A DNA stretch of 64,000 nt from CAZCAC01 sp964496575 (GTDB lineage Bacteria; Planctomycetota; UBA1135; GCA-002686595). The position numbers were made by a program, and so were the translations under genes. Where the stretch lies: assembly GCA_964496575.1 (NCBI GenBank), contig CAZCAC010000038.1, forward strand, positions 1 through 64,000, given 5' to 3'. The notes beneath the pieces are model-generated. The model had not been told where the DNA came from. It made no database searches and was given only the letters and a program-made list of their open reading frames with translations. Positions 17,547 through 27,118 of this stretch are shown here, one piece after another; positions within the stretch are counted from its first letter, which is position 1, and every line of letters begins with the position of its first letter.

Positions 17547-19062
17547 TCGTCGTCTCTTGGGTCCAGCGGAGCTCGCTCCACAGCGGCGCCATCGCCTCCA
17601 GGAGGCGCGTGTAGCGAGCGCGCTTCTCGGCGTAGAGCCCCGCGCGACCGCGGTCCGGCTCGATGCGCCGATCGAAGCCCACCATCGCCTCGCAGGCGCT
17701 CGGGAAATCGGGGTAGAGGCCCACCGCCACCGCCGCGCAGATCGCGGCGCCCAGCGCGCCGAGCTCGCTGCCCGAGGGGATCTCGACGGGAACCTGGAAG
17801 ATGTCGGCGAAGATCTGCGTCCACACCGCGCTGCGCGCCGCACCGCCGGAGAGGCGGATGCTCGCGGGCATCGAGCGGAAGCGCGAGAGGCGCTGCACGT
17901 GGTGCTCGTGGGCGAAGACGACGCCTTCGTAGATCGCGCGCAAGAGGTGGCCGCGACCCTGCCAGCCGTCGAGGCCGAAGAAGCAGGCCTTGCCGTCCAG
18001 GCTCACGTTCGAGCCGTAGAGGAAGGGCAGGAAGACGATGCCGGCGTCCTCGGGGCGCGTCTCCGCGACCAGCTCGTCGGCGAGCGCGTAGACGTTCCCT
18101 CGCTCCCGCTCCGCCTGGAAGAACTCGGTGAGCAGCCACTCGAGATTGCTGGCCGAGGTCGCGCTGCCCTCGAGCATGAGGTACCAGCCGGGGATGGCGT
18201 AGCGCGAGGTCATGAAGACCGCGTCGTCGACCACCGGCTCGCGGGCAATGTACTGGTTGTTCCCCCAGGTGCCGGCGATCATGCAGAGGGGATCTTCGTC
18301 GACCAGACCGCAGGCCAGCCCGCAGGCGTCGATGTCGAACATCCCCCCGGCGAGCGGCGTTCCCTCGGCGAGGCCCGTCTCGGCGGCGGCCTCGGCGCTC
18401 ACCGCTCCGCAGAGCTCGGAGGACTCGATGAGCGGCGGCAGGAGGTGCTGCAGCCCGGCGATGCCGTAGTGCTCGAGCAGCTCGGGGTCGTAGGCGCCAC
18501 GGCCGACGTCGATCAGGCTGGTGCCGGAGAAGTCGGTGATCTCGGCGCGCAGCTCACCGCCGAGGCGCGCGCGGATGTAGTCCTTGCACATGAGGACCGC
18601 GTGGGCGCGCTCGAGCGACTCCGGTTCCTCGGCCAGCAGCCAGGCGAGGAGGGCGTTCGGCTGGGCGGGCCACATCGCCTGCATCGTCCTGGGGCGCAGG
18701 CGAGTGTCGAGCTTCTCGTCGAGCCAGCGGTCGATGATTTCCCGCGCGCGCGAGTCGGTCGAGCCGATCGCCGGGCGCACGCCGCGACCGCGCTCGTCGA
18801 CGAGGTAGAGGCCGTTGCCGTGCCCCGTCGGCGCGACGCAGGCGATCTCGGCGGGCGCGACCCCGGAACCCTCGAGCACCTCCCCGATCGCCTCGGCGGT
18901 CGCCCGCCAGATCGACTCCATGTCCATCTCGTGCCACCCCGGCCGCGGCGCCCGGGTCTCGACCTTGCGCGCGGCGACGGCCACCTCGCGGCCGTCGAGC
19001 GCGAAGAGCGCCGCCTTGGCCACCGTGCAGCCGTTGTCGGTCCCGAGAACGTAATCGGCCAT
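17533..19062 (-). CDS. lyxK: FGGY-family carbohydrate kinase, L-xylulose kinase (LyxK)-like
   Basis: ATP-dependent ketose or sugar kinase of 509 residues with the two-domain actin-like fold. The phosphate-1 motif is LGTDNGCTVAKAALFALDG. GTPLAGGMFDIDACGLACG, FLPFLYGSNVSLDGKACFFG and LRAIYEGVVFAHEHHVQRL follow the pattern of E. coli L-xylulose kinase as I remember it (GTPVVGGLFDV, FLPFLYGSN, LLQAIYEGVVFSH). The adenosine motif is LSGGAARSAVWTQIFAD. GGAGG lies about 10 bases before the ATG. It sits 3 bp after the transporter and overlaps the following SDR. Likely phosphorylates an L-ketopentose or related ketose. The exact sugar is inferred from similarity only. Confidence 0.82.
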   Translation of the reverse strand: MADYVLGTDNGCTVAKAALFALDGREVAVAARKVETRAPRPGWHEMDMESIWRATAEAIGEVLEGSGVAPAEIACVAPTGHGNGLYLVDERGRGVRPAIGSTDSRAREIIDRWLDEKLDTRLRPRTMQAMWPAQPNALLAWLLAEEPESLERAHAVLMCKDYIRARLGGELRAEITDFSGTSLIDVGRGAYDPELLEHYGIAGLQHLLPPLIESSELCGAVSAEAAAETGLAEGTPLAGGMFDIDACGLACGLVDEDPLCMIAGTWGNNQYIAREPVVDDAVFMTSRYAIPGWYLMLEGSATSASNLEWLLTEFFQAERERGNVYALADELVAETRPEDAGIVFLPFLYGSNVSLDGKACFFGLDGWQGRGHLLRAIYEGVVFAHEHHVQRLSRFRSMPASIRLSGGAARSAVWTQIFADIFQVPVEIPSGSELGALGAAICAAVAVGLYPDFPSACEAMVGFDRRIEPDRGRAGLYAEKRARYTRLLEAMAPLWSELRWTQETTNGGH

Positions 19063-19065
19063 CGG

Positions 19066-20334
19066 TCAATCCTCCGCGATGACCTTGACGTCGTCCTTGA
19101 ACGCCACCAGGAAGAGGACCGCGATGGCCGCCGCCATCCCCGCGGGGTAGAGCCAGATCGTCGGCCAGTCGTGCATCAGTGCCTTGCCGGCGTCGTCGAC
19201 TTCGGTGACGCGCTGGCCGATCACCCAGCCCGCGAGGTTCGAACCCACGAGCCAGCCGAGGCCGAAGGTGATCAGACTGATCAGCCCCTGCGCCTGCGCC
19301 TGGATGCGCTTGTGGGCCTTGCGATTGGTGTAGAGCTGGGCGGTGACGAAGTAGAAGTCGAAGCACACTCCGTGCAGCGCGAAGCCGAGGTAGAGGAAGA
19401 GCACCATCGACTCGAGGTCGCCGTAGCTGAAGCAGACGAAGCGCGCGATCCAGGCGGCCATCCCGATCAGGAGCATCTTCTTGACGCCCAGGCGGATGAA
19501 GAACCAGGGCATGATGAGGAGGAAGACCATCTCCACCATCTGGCCGATGCTCTGCTTGAACATGGCCGCCTCCATCCCGATCTCGTTGAGGAACATGTTG
19601 CAGAACGCCCAGTAGAACATCCCGGGGAACATGATTAGGAAGGAGGCCACGGCGAAGATCAGGAAGTTCCGATCGCGGAACAACGCGAGCGCCTCGACGC
19701 CGAGGATCTCCTTGAAGCCGGGCTTCTCCTCGCCGCGCTTGGCGGGCGTGTCGGGCAGGAAGAACGAGTAGACCCCCATGACCGCGCCGATGCCGGCGCC
19801 GATGATCATCGGATACCTCGTCGTCTCGATGTTCAGCTCGTAGTGAAGGCTGATCAGGCTGGCGGCGCTGACGACGATCCAGCCGATCGTCCCCATCACG
19901 CGGATCCCCGGAAATTGCTGGCCCGGATCGCGCATCTGCGCCAGGGCGATCGTATTGGTGAGCGCCCAGGTCGGCATGTAGCACAGGAAGTGCCCGAAGA
20001 TGAGCCACCAGAAGACGCTGTAGCGCGGCTCTCCCGCCCCGGTGACCGCCGACTGGCTGGCCCAGAGGAGCAACCCCGCGGCGACCAGGTTCAGCACCCC
20101 GAGCACCTTCTGCGCCGCGAAGAAGCGGTCGGCGATCATGCCGACGAAGAAGGGCGCGATGATGCCGCCCAGCGCGAAGGTTCCGTAGACCGATCCGACC
20201 TCGATGTCGCTGAAGCCCACTTCCGACAGGTAGGCGCCCAGGGGGATGATCCAGATGCCGTTGAAGGCGTACGTGAGGAACATCATCGCGCTCAGTCGAA
20301 CGCGGACGCCTGTCGGCAGGACGGGATTGCTCAT
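19066..20334 (-). CDS. NHS-family MFS symporter (nucleoside/sugar:H+ type)
   Basis: A 422-residue integral membrane protein with about 12 predicted helices (for example LTYAFNGIWIIPLGAYL, YSVFWWLIFGHFLCYMPTWA, LITFGLGWLVGSNLAGWVIG). The TNTIALAQ motif after helix 4 and the overall layout match the nucleoside:H+ symporter (NupG/XapB) family, which in planctomycetes is common beside sugar operons. It lies between an SDR and the FGGY kinase with gaps of 13 and 3 bp, so it probably imports the sugar that the kinase uses. Substrate is inferred from context. Confidence 0.87.
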   Translation of the reverse strand: MSNPVLPTGVRVRLSAMMFLTYAFNGIWIIPLGAYLSEVGFSDIEVGSVYGTFALGGIIAPFFVGMIADRFFAAQKVLGVLNLVAAGLLLWASQSAVTGAGEPRYSVFWWLIFGHFLCYMPTWALTNTIALAQMRDPGQQFPGIRVMGTIGWIVVSAASLISLHYELNIETTRYPMIIGAGIGAVMGVYSFFLPDTPAKRGEEKPGFKEILGVEALALFRDRNFLIFAVASFLIMFPGMFYWAFCNMFLNEIGMEAAMFKQSIGQMVEMVFLLIMPWFFIRLGVKKMLLIGMAAWIARFVCFSYGDLESMVLFLYLGFALHGVCFDFYFVTAQLYTNRKAHKRIQAQAQGLISLITFGLGWLVGSNLAGWVIGQRVTEVDDAGKALMHDWPTIWLYPAGMAAAIAVLFLVAFKDDVKVIAED

Positions 20335-20347
20335 GGTCGGGTTTCCT

Positions 20348-21109
20348 CTAGTGCATCGCCAGGCCGCCGCTCACGTCCACCGTGGCGCCGGTCATGTAGC
20401 TCGAACGCTCCGAGGCCAGGAAGAGCGCGACGTCGGCCACCTCCTCCACCTCGCCCACGCGGCCGAGCGGAATTCGGATGCGGTACTCGTCCAGGTTGGC
20501 CAGCACCTTCTCCCGCACCATGTCGGTGAGCATCAGCCCCGGCGCCACCGCGTTGACACCGATGCCGTGCGGGGCGAGCTCGCGCGCGAGCGCGATGGTG
20601 AAGGAGTTCAGCCCGCCCTTGCTGGAGTCGTAGGGCAGGTGGCCGCTCTGCGAGCCGCGGAAGGCGGCTTGCGAGCTGATGTTGACGATGCGCCCCGTGC
20701 GCTCGAGCGCGAGCAGGCGACGGACCATCTCGCGACAGCAGAGGAAGGCGCCGTCCAGGTTGACCTGGAGGGTGCGCCGCCAGACGTCGAGCTCCAGCTC
20801 GCACACCGAGCCCTTGGGACAGAAGGCGGCGTTGTTGATCAGGACCTCGACGGGGCCCAGGCGCGCCTCCAGCTCGTCGAACATCGCACGCACCGCATCC
20901 TCATCGCCGACGTCGGCCAGCACGGCCGTGGCCTGGACTCCGTGCTCGGCGGCCAGCTCACGGCAGAGCGCCTCGGCCCGGTCCGGATTGCGGTGGAAGT
21001 TGACGCCCACGCAGGCGCCCTCGCGGGCCAGGCCTCGACAGAGCGCCTCGCCCAGACCGTGCGAGCCCCCGGTGACCAGAGCGACCTTGTCCTTCAAGTG
21101 CAGATCCAC
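20348..21109 (-). CDS. Short-chain dehydrogenase/reductase, GTG start
   Basis: A 253-residue classical SDR. I chose GTG at 21109, giving VDLHLKDKVALVTGGSHGLG, because GGAGG is 6-7 bases upstream. Motifs are TGGSHGLGEAL (cofactor), NNAAFCPKG, IVNISSQAAFRG (Ser) and PYDSSKGG (Tyr/Lys). The ending YMTGATVDVSGGLAMH resembles that of the second operon SDR. It is the first structural gene after the DeoR regulator (14 bp gap). It probably begins oxidation of the imported sugar. Confidence 0.9.
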   Translation of the reverse strand: MDLHLKDKVALVTGGSHGLGEALCRGLAREGACVGVNFHRNPDRAEALCRELAAEHGVQATAVLADVGDEDAVRAMFDELEARLGPVEVLINNAAFCPKGSVCELELDVWRRTLQVNLDGAFLCCREMVRRLLALERTGRIVNISSQAAFRGSQSGHLPYDSSKGGLNSFTIALARELAPHGIGVNAVAPGLMLTDMVREKVLANLDEYRIRIPLGRVGEVEEVADVALFLASERSSYMTGATVDVSGGLAMH

Positions 21110-21123
21110 GCTTCCTCCTCGTT

Positions 21124-21879
21124 CTATGTCCGGATCACCTCGATCGCGATCGACTCCAGCTCGGCGCACGCCTCATCGCCCAGCTCGTCATCCGTGATCA
21201 AGACGTCGATCTCCTCGAGGGGCAGGATGCGCGCGAAGCCCACCTGCCCGTACTTGGAGGAGTCTGCCAGCAGCACGCGCCGGCGCGCCTGGGCGGCCAT
21301 CGTCCGCACCACCTCGGCCACCTCGACCAGGTGCGTGGTGAGCCCCTTGGCGAGGGTGAAGCCATCGGCGCTCAGGAAGGCCGTCTCGACGTGGAACTCC
21401 TCGAGCTGGCGGATCGTCGTCGGCCCCACCAGCGATTCGGCCGCGGGCCGGAACTCTCCGCCCACCAGCGTGAGCTGCAGGGAGGGGGAGATGCGCGCCA
21501 GGGGAAAGAGCAGGGGGGAGGGAGTCACCACCTGGAGGCCGCTCTTGCCGAGCAGGTGCTGGCCCAGCTCCGCCGTGGTCGTCCCGCCCACGATCATGAG
21601 CTTCTCGCCATCGGCGATCATCTCGGCGGCGGCCTTGGCGATCCTCGACTTCTCGCGAGCGCGACGCTTGCGCCGCGCGAGGATGTCGGGGTGGAACGCC
21701 GGCAGCCCCCCTCCCCGCGTGCGCAGGATCTGTCCCGCCGCCGCGAGGCGATTGAGATCGCTGCGCACGGTCACCTCGGAGACCGCCAGCTCCTCGCTGA
21801 TCTCCGCAACCGTGCGGTCCGGATCCTCGGAGAGGATCTCCAGCAGCCGCTGCTGCCTAGCCTTCAACTGTCCGTTCAT
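21124..21879 (-). CDS. DeoR/GlpR-family sugar operon regulator
   Basis: A 251-residue repressor-type regulator. The N-terminal helix-turn-helix is RQQRLLEILSEDPDRTVAEI through EVTVRSDLNRLAAAGQI, with the DeoR signature RTRGGGLP. The C-terminal DeoRC sensor domain (residues 75-250) carries MIVGGTTTAELGQHL and FLSADGFTLAKG, the effector-binding elements that normally sense a phosphorylated sugar. It is the first gene of the operon running down to 10409, so autoregulation of the whole operon is likely. It is divergent from the Ser/Thr kinase at 22181. Confidence 0.92.
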   Translation of the reverse strand: MNGQLKARQQRLLEILSEDPDRTVAEISEELAVSEVTVRSDLNRLAAAGQILRTRGGGLPAFHPDILARRKRRAREKSRIAKAAAEMIADGEKLMIVGGTTTAELGQHLLGKSGLQVVTPSPLLFPLARISPSLQLTLVGGEFRPAAESLVGPTTIRQLEEFHVETAFLSADGFTLAKGLTTHLVEVAEVVRTMAAQARRRVLLADSSKYGQVGFARILPLEEIDVLITDDELGDEACAELESIAIEVIRT

Positions 21880-22180
21880 CGGGGGATCGGCGCCCTCTCG
21901 TCCGATCGATGGAAGATCCTAATGCAATCGAAAGCAAAACAAAAGCTCTGCGTGCGTTTTTCGACACTCGAGCGGTTGAAGGGGGTCACGGACTCCCTTC
22001 ACCGACTGCTGGCGGCCCTGGTCCAGCCCCTCGGCGCTCGAAGAAACGCGGAGTGCCTCGAGCCGGCTTCCGAGCCCGAGACCCCAGCAAACCTGCCGGC
22101 CTTCAAGTCCGGATAAGAACTTCAAGCAGACGAGACGTCGAGCGACGATCGAGCTGCCTTCGCCTCGTATAGTCGCCCTC
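21880..22180. promoter_or_regulatory. Divergent promoter region with candidate DeoR operator
   Basis: This 301-bp gap between the DeoR gene and the divergent kinase holds no gene I can support. At 21929-21945 the plus strand reads CGAAAGCAAAACAAAAG, three C-N-A-A-A blocks with about 6-bp spacing. DeoR-family repressors often bind tandem CGAAA-type half sites, so this is a candidate operator upstream of the sugar operon. The assignment rests on the pattern alone. Confidence 0.35.
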
Positions 22181-24580
22181 ATGGAAGAGAACGGCATCTC
22201 GCTGGAGGGTCCCGGAGCGGTCATCGGCCGGTACCGCGTCGTCGAGATCATCGGGGAGGGCGGGTTCGGAACGGTGTACCGCGCGGAGCAGACCCTGCCG
22301 GTGCAGAGGCAAGTCGCGCTGAAGATCATCAAGCTCGGGATGGACACGCGACAGGTGGTCGCGCGCTTCGAGACCGAACGACAGGCGCTGGCGATGATGA
22401 ACCACCCTTCGATCGCGAAGGTCTACGACGCCGGAGTCACCTCCACCGGTCGGCCCTACTTCGCGATGGAACTCGTGCAGGGCCTGCCCCTCAATGAGTT
22501 CGCCGACCGAGAGGAGTTCTCGACCGAAGAACGTCTCTCGCTGTTTCGCCAGCTGTGCCTCGCGGTCCAGCACGCACACCAGAAGGGGATCCTTCACCGT
22601 GACCTGAAGCCCTCCAACGTGCTCGTCGTGCAGGTCGACGGCGCTCCTCTCGTGAAGGTGATCGATTTCGGGATCGCCAAGGCGATGGAAAGGCCCCTGA
22701 CCGATTCGAGCCTCGCCACCGGGGAGTTCCAGATGGTCGGCACGCCGGAGTACATGCCTCCCGAGCAGGCCTCGGGACGGGATGTCGACACGCGAGCCGA
22801 CGTCTACGCCCTGGGAGTCCTTCTCTACGAGCTCCTGACCGGCACGTTGCCGTTCCGACTGGAAGGAACGGGCATCCAGGACGTGGGCAACCTCCTCCGA
22901 CACATCCGTGAGGTCTCGCCGGCCAAGCCCTCTTCCCGCGTCAGCGGTCTCGGGGAGCGACTGCCCGCCGTCGCCAGCTGCCGCCGCACGCCCCCCACCG
23001 GGCTGGTCCGCCGACTCCGTGGCGACCTCGACTGGATCGTCATGCGGGCGCTGGAGAAGGACCGGGAACGCCGATATGCGACCGCCACCGAGCTGGCCGA
23101 GGATATCGCTCACCACCTGGCCCACGAGCCGGTACACGCGGGACCGCCGAGTGCGCTGTACCGAGCCCGCAAGTTCGTGAGGCGTCACACCATGAGCGTG
23201 ACGTTTGCCGCCGTGGTCGGTGTGCTGATCCTGACCACGGCGATCGCCATGACGATTCAGGCCGGGCGCATCGGGACGGAGCGCGACCGGGCCAACCGGG
23301 AGGCGGCGGTGGCCGCCGAGGAGGCGGAGACCTCACGCCGGGTCTCGGAGTTCCTGGTGGGGCTCTTCGAGACGTCCGATCCCAATCGGGCCCGGGGCGA
23401 GACCATCACCGCCCGCGAGATCCTCGATCAGGGTGCGAAGCGGATCCAGGACGAGCTGAACGATCAGCCGGGCGTGCAGGCGACGATGATGCGGACGATC
23501 GGCCGGGTCTACACCGAGCTGGGGCTCTACGCGGAAGCTCGCCCGCTGCTCCGCCAGGCGATGGAGCTCGACGAGAGCGTCGATGCCGACGACGTGGTGA
23601 TCGCCGGCACGCTGGTGGACATGGTGCAGCTCTCGCTCTGGCTCGGGGAGTACGAGGAGGGCGAGGCCCTGTCGCGACGGGCCATCGAGATTCTCGAGCA
23701 GCGGTTCGGGCCCGATCATCTCGAGGTCGCCGTCGGTCTGAACGGTCTCGGGAACGCGCTGCAGAATCAGGGACGCCTCGACGAAGCGCGCGTGGCTCAT
23801 GAGCGCGCGCTGGCGATACGGGAGGCGGCCGACGGCACCGGCGAGGCGGTCAGCACCAGCCTGCACAACCTGGCGATCGTTCACTACTTCCAGGGCGACT
23901 ACGACCGGGCGATCCTCTACTACGAGCGCGCGGCGGAGCTCGACCTGAAGCACCACGGGCCGGAGAGCCCGAGCTACGCCACGACGTTGCACACCCTGGC
24001 CATCGTCTACCAGGACCTGGGCAGGCTCGATGAAGCCCTGCAGCTGGAAGAGCGATCAACCACCATCCGCGAGAAGGCCCTGGGGCCCGATCACCTGCAC
24101 ACGGCCTTCAGCCTCTGCACGCTGGGGAACATCCACCGGCTCGCGGGCCGGCCGCCGCGAGCCGAGGCGGTTCAGCGCCGGGCCCTGCGCATCGCCGAGG
24201 CGGCGGTCGGGCCGGAGCACGGAGAGACCATCTGGATGCGCGGCAGCCTGGCCCGGACGCTGAGCGAGCTGGAGCAGTACGACGAAGCGAGCGAGCTGCT
24301 CCGGGCGTCGATTCGCATGCTCGAGGAGCAGGACGACCAGCAGTGGCTCACGACCGAGCTGGATGCCATCGCGTTGAACCTGCACCGGCAGGGTCGACTT
24401 CCGGACGCGGAGACGAGCTACCGACGGGCACTCATGATCGCCCGGGATGTGGGTGGCGATGTGGCCGCGAAACGTGCCGAGGCACTGAGGGATCACGCGA
24501 CCGTACTGCGGAAGCTGGGGCGGATCGCGGAGGCGGAAGAGCTGGAGCTGCCGCTCGGGCCGGATGACCCGGAGGATTAG
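22181..24580 (+). CDS. Membrane Ser/Thr protein kinase with C-terminal TPR array
   Basis: A 799-residue Hanks-type kinase. The glycine loop is GEGGFGTVYRAE (residues 25-36), the ATP Lys is in VALKIIK (Lys48), the catalytic loop is HRDLKPSN (about 137-144), the metal site is DFGIAKA and the activation-segment end is GTPEYMPPEQASG. A single membrane helix follows at about 338-358 (TFAAVVGVLILTTAIAMTI), then a helical region of some eight tetratricopeptide repeats to the C-terminus (for example HNLAIVHYFQGDYDRAILYY). The kinase domain faces the cytoplasm and the TPRs lie beyond the membrane segment. Such kinase-TPR proteins are expanded in planctomycetes. It is a single gene, convergent with the GH95 pseudogene. 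Its targets are unknown. Confidence 0.93.
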   Translation: MEENGISLEGPGAVIGRYRVVEIIGEGGFGTVYRAEQTLPVQRQVALKIIKLGMDTRQVVARFETERQALAMMNHPSIAKVYDAGVTSTGRPYFAMELVQGLPLNEFADREEFSTEERLSLFRQLCLAVQHAHQKGILHRDLKPSNVLVVQVDGAPLVKVIDFGIAKAMERPLTDSSLATGEFQMVGTPEYMPPEQASGRDVDTRADVYALGVLLYELLTGTLPFRLEGTGIQDVGNLLRHIREVSPAKPSSRVSGLGERLPAVASCRRTPPTGLVRRLRGDLDWIVMRALEKDRERRYATATELAEDIAHHLAHEPVHAGPPSALYRARKFVRRHTMSVTFAAVVGVLILTTAIAMTIQAGRIGTERDRANREAAVAAEEAETSRRVSEFLVGLFETSDPNRARGETITAREILDQGAKRIQDELNDQPGVQATMMRTIGRVYTELGLYAEARPLLRQAMELDESVDADDVVIAGTLVDMVQLSLWLGEYEEGEALSRRAIEILEQRFGPDHLEVAVGLNGLGNALQNQGRLDEARVAHERALAIREAADGTGEAVSTSLHNLAIVHYFQGDYDRAILYYERAAELDLKHHGPESPSYATTLHTLAIVYQDLGRLDEALQLEERSTTIREKALGPDHLHTAFSLCTLGNIHRLAGRPPRAEAVQRRALRIAEAAVGPEHGETIWMRGSLARTLSELEQYDEASELLRASIRMLEEQDDQQWLTTELDAIALNLHRQGRLPDAETSYRRALMIARDVGGDVAAKRAEALRDHATVLRKLGRIAEAEELELPLGPDDPED

Positions 24581-24592
24581 ATCGCCGCGAGC

Positions 24593-24608
24593 ATCCCCTT
24601 CGGGGGGT
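24593..24608. terminator. Short bidirectional hairpin between convergent genes
   Basis: ATCCCCTTCGGGGGGT forms a 5-6 bp GC stem with a UUCG-type loop. It lies in the 30-bp space between the stop codons of the kinase (+) and the GH95 remnant (-). No T-run follows, so it is a weak candidate. Confidence 0.4.
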
Positions 24609-24610
24609 CT

Positions 24611-26751
24611 TCACTCACCGCCGCCGAGATCCTCGCCGAGGCGGTACTCCCGCCCCCGCTCCGTCACGAGCTCCCGAACCTTCCCGTCGTAGCGCACGAC
24701 GCAAGGTCCCCCGCGGGTCGACCGGATCGTCACCTTCGACAGCCTTCCGCCCTTCCAGGCGATGTCCACCTCGAAGCCGCCGCGCGCGCGCAGTCGTAGT
24801 GGACCTTCGCCGTCCTGCGCCCCGGCTCCCGCAACCGCTCGACGAGACGCAGCAGCGGCTCGTGGCACTCGGCGAGACTGCACGACTCGGCGGGCCAGTA
24901 GTTCATCTCCGTGTTGATGTTGAGCGTCCACTTCCCTCCCCACGGCGGCGGGCTGGTGTCGGCCCAGACACCCTGGAGGTTCGCCGGCTGGGTTCCGGGT
25001 CGCGACGAGGCGATCAGCAGGTAGCGCCCGAACTGGAAAGACTGGGTCACGAGGTGCGGGTCGGCCGAGCCCCCGCGAACCGCCTCGATCCGCTCGTCGA
25101 CGGGTCTCTCCGCCGCCTCCGTACCACCCAGGTCGAGATCGACGCGATCGAAAAGAGCGCCGTGATCGGCGACGTGCGCGTCCAGGAGCTCCGCGTACGT
25201 CTTGTTCGCCACCGCCTCGACGTGTTGCTCGCAGATCGCGGCGGGATCCCCGCCGATGTCGCGGTAGTTCCGGTAGCTGGTCGCCGCCGTGTAGATGAGA
25301 GTCAGCGCGTCGGCGTTCTCGAAGTCGATGGCGCTCTCCCCCACCGTGACCTCACCCCCTTCGTGCCGTACCTGCACGCGCGCCTCGAACTTCAGCCCCA
25401 CTCCGTCGAAGGGACCGAGCAGGTTGCCGCCGCCGTGCGAGCCCAGCTGTCCCGACATCCGCAGCGTGTGGTCGCCGGCCGTGACACTCTCGCTCGGGTG
25501 CGGGCTGTCGAGGAGAACGCTCCCGGTGAGCCGGCCGGGCTCGTCGCAGCCGAGTCGCACGACCATGACCTGGTCCGGGAACGAGACGAACACCTCCCTG
25601 TCGAACCGGGCCTCTCCGATCCGGTAGCCGACCCGGGCGACGCCCCGCGCCAGGTCCAGCTCGCGGCGGTAGTCGGCGGCCTCGTCGTGCTCGGCCAGCT
25701 CGATCCACAGGCTCCCGAGAGTCCGATAGGCCTGCTGATTCTTCGGGATCCCGATCAGGTGCTGGTCGGCCAGCGCGAGCGCCTGACGGAACTGTCCGTC
25801 GGCGATCAACTGCCTGGCCTCCCCGAGGTGCAACAGCGCCTCCGGATTGTCGTAACAGTGCGGGCCGCCGGTCCAAAGCGTGTCTTCGTTCAGCTGGATG
25901 CGCTCGCGGTTCACACCACCGTGCACCATGCCGCCCAGGCGCCCGTTCCCCACGGGAGACGCCTCCAGCCACTCCCGCGCCGGCTGGCGCAACCACGGGG
26001 TCAGCCGGGCGCCCTCGGGCGGTGGTGCCGAACCGGTGAGCTTCGCGGGAGCGACGGCATGGAGACGCGGGACCTTCAGGGCGAGCCGGTCGGAGGTCGA
26101 GCTCGGATACGCGCCCGAATCGAGCGAGGCGAAGCCCCAGTCGGCGACGCGGCCCGGCAGATGGTGACTGGCGCGATCGGGATCACTCGCGAGGATCGAC
26201 ACCTCCTCGGCGGTCAGCGCGCGACGGTAGATGGTGACCCGGTCCATCTCGCCCAGGAAGCGGTTCTGGCCCAGGTGATCGGCGCCGACGCATAGCGGGT
26301 GGCGATTGCGCGCCAGCGCCGCGCCGCCCTCGAGCGTCTCCTTCGCGACCTCACGGCCGTCGAGGTAGAGGACCATGGAGCCACCCGCGGAGTCGAACAC
26401 CCCCGCCACGTGGCTCCACCGATCGGTGGCGAGTCTTGCCGGATACACCAGGGTCACCTCGCCCGCGTTCGTCCGGACGATCATGCGCAGCGAGTTGCCG
26501 GGAAACGTGTCCAGCATGTACCCGCTCTGCGTCCCGGCGGTGCCCTTGTCGACGATCCGACCGCCCTGGTGAGCCATCGCCCCGGGCCTGATCCACGCCT
26601 CCAGGGTCACGGAAGCGGTGAGGTCGACCGCCTCGCACTGGTCCACCCGACGAGGCGGTGATGCATCGTCGCACCTCAGCACACCCTCCGAACCGAAGGC
26701 AACGGTCCACCCGATGCTCGACACCAGCAGAAGAGGCGATATTGCGCTCAT
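24611..26751 (-). pseudogene. GH95 alpha-L-fucosidase with N-terminal LamG domain, large internal deletion and frameshift
   Basis: The start at 26751 gives a signal peptide (MSAISPLLLVSSIGWTVAFG). Residues 25-200 are a LamG/concanavalin-like domain (SVTLEAWIRPG, RFLGEMDRVTIYRRALTAEE). GH95 follows: EASPVGNGRLGGMVHGG, RIQLNEDTLWTGGPH, GVWADTSPPPWGGKWTLNIN, TEMNYWPAESCSLAECHEPL. GH95 enzymes remove alpha-1,2-linked L-fucose or L-galactose. Reading breaks at 24780-24795, just after RTAKVHYDC, where the family has HYDCRG. In the next frame the extreme C-terminus follows at once (LRARGGFEVDIAWKGGRLSK to 24611). Some 250-300 residues of the catalytic barrel are therefore missing, and the junction lies in GC-rich sequence with CTGC shared by both sides. 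The in-frame product (24730-26751) would be inactive. A collapsed assembly is the alternative. Confidence 0.82.
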
Positions 26752-27118
26752 GCCAGCTACTGATACCGGGGCTGCCACCGGCGGGCAAGCCTCACCGGAG
26801 ACTCCGGGGGGATCCGGGCTCTCGAAGGGCGTGAAGTCCAGGGGCCTGATCGGAAGCCAGCACCACCCGGAGCATTGCACCCGGCCCCATCCGGCGGCAT
26901 CCTTCATCGTCAGCGGCAGCGCTTCTGACGGGAGGAGACCGCCGGAGGCCCTCCGTCAGTGGGAGGACGGGATCGAGACCTTCCCGTCGTGCGCGGATCT
27001 CGACCTCGGTGTCGACGTCCACCTCCCCCACTGCTACCGTGCTCGCGACCACGATCCGATCCAGCCGACCCACCCGACCCACGAAGCTGGATCGCTGCGG
27101 ATCGAAAGAGGCACGCGT
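26752..27118. promoter_or_regulatory. Divergent intergenic region between GH95 and sulfatase genes
   Basis: 367 bp separate the divergent GH95 and sulfatase starts. I see no frame with protein character and no RNA gene. It should hold promoters for both directions, but I cannot point to convincing boxes. Confidence 0.35.
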
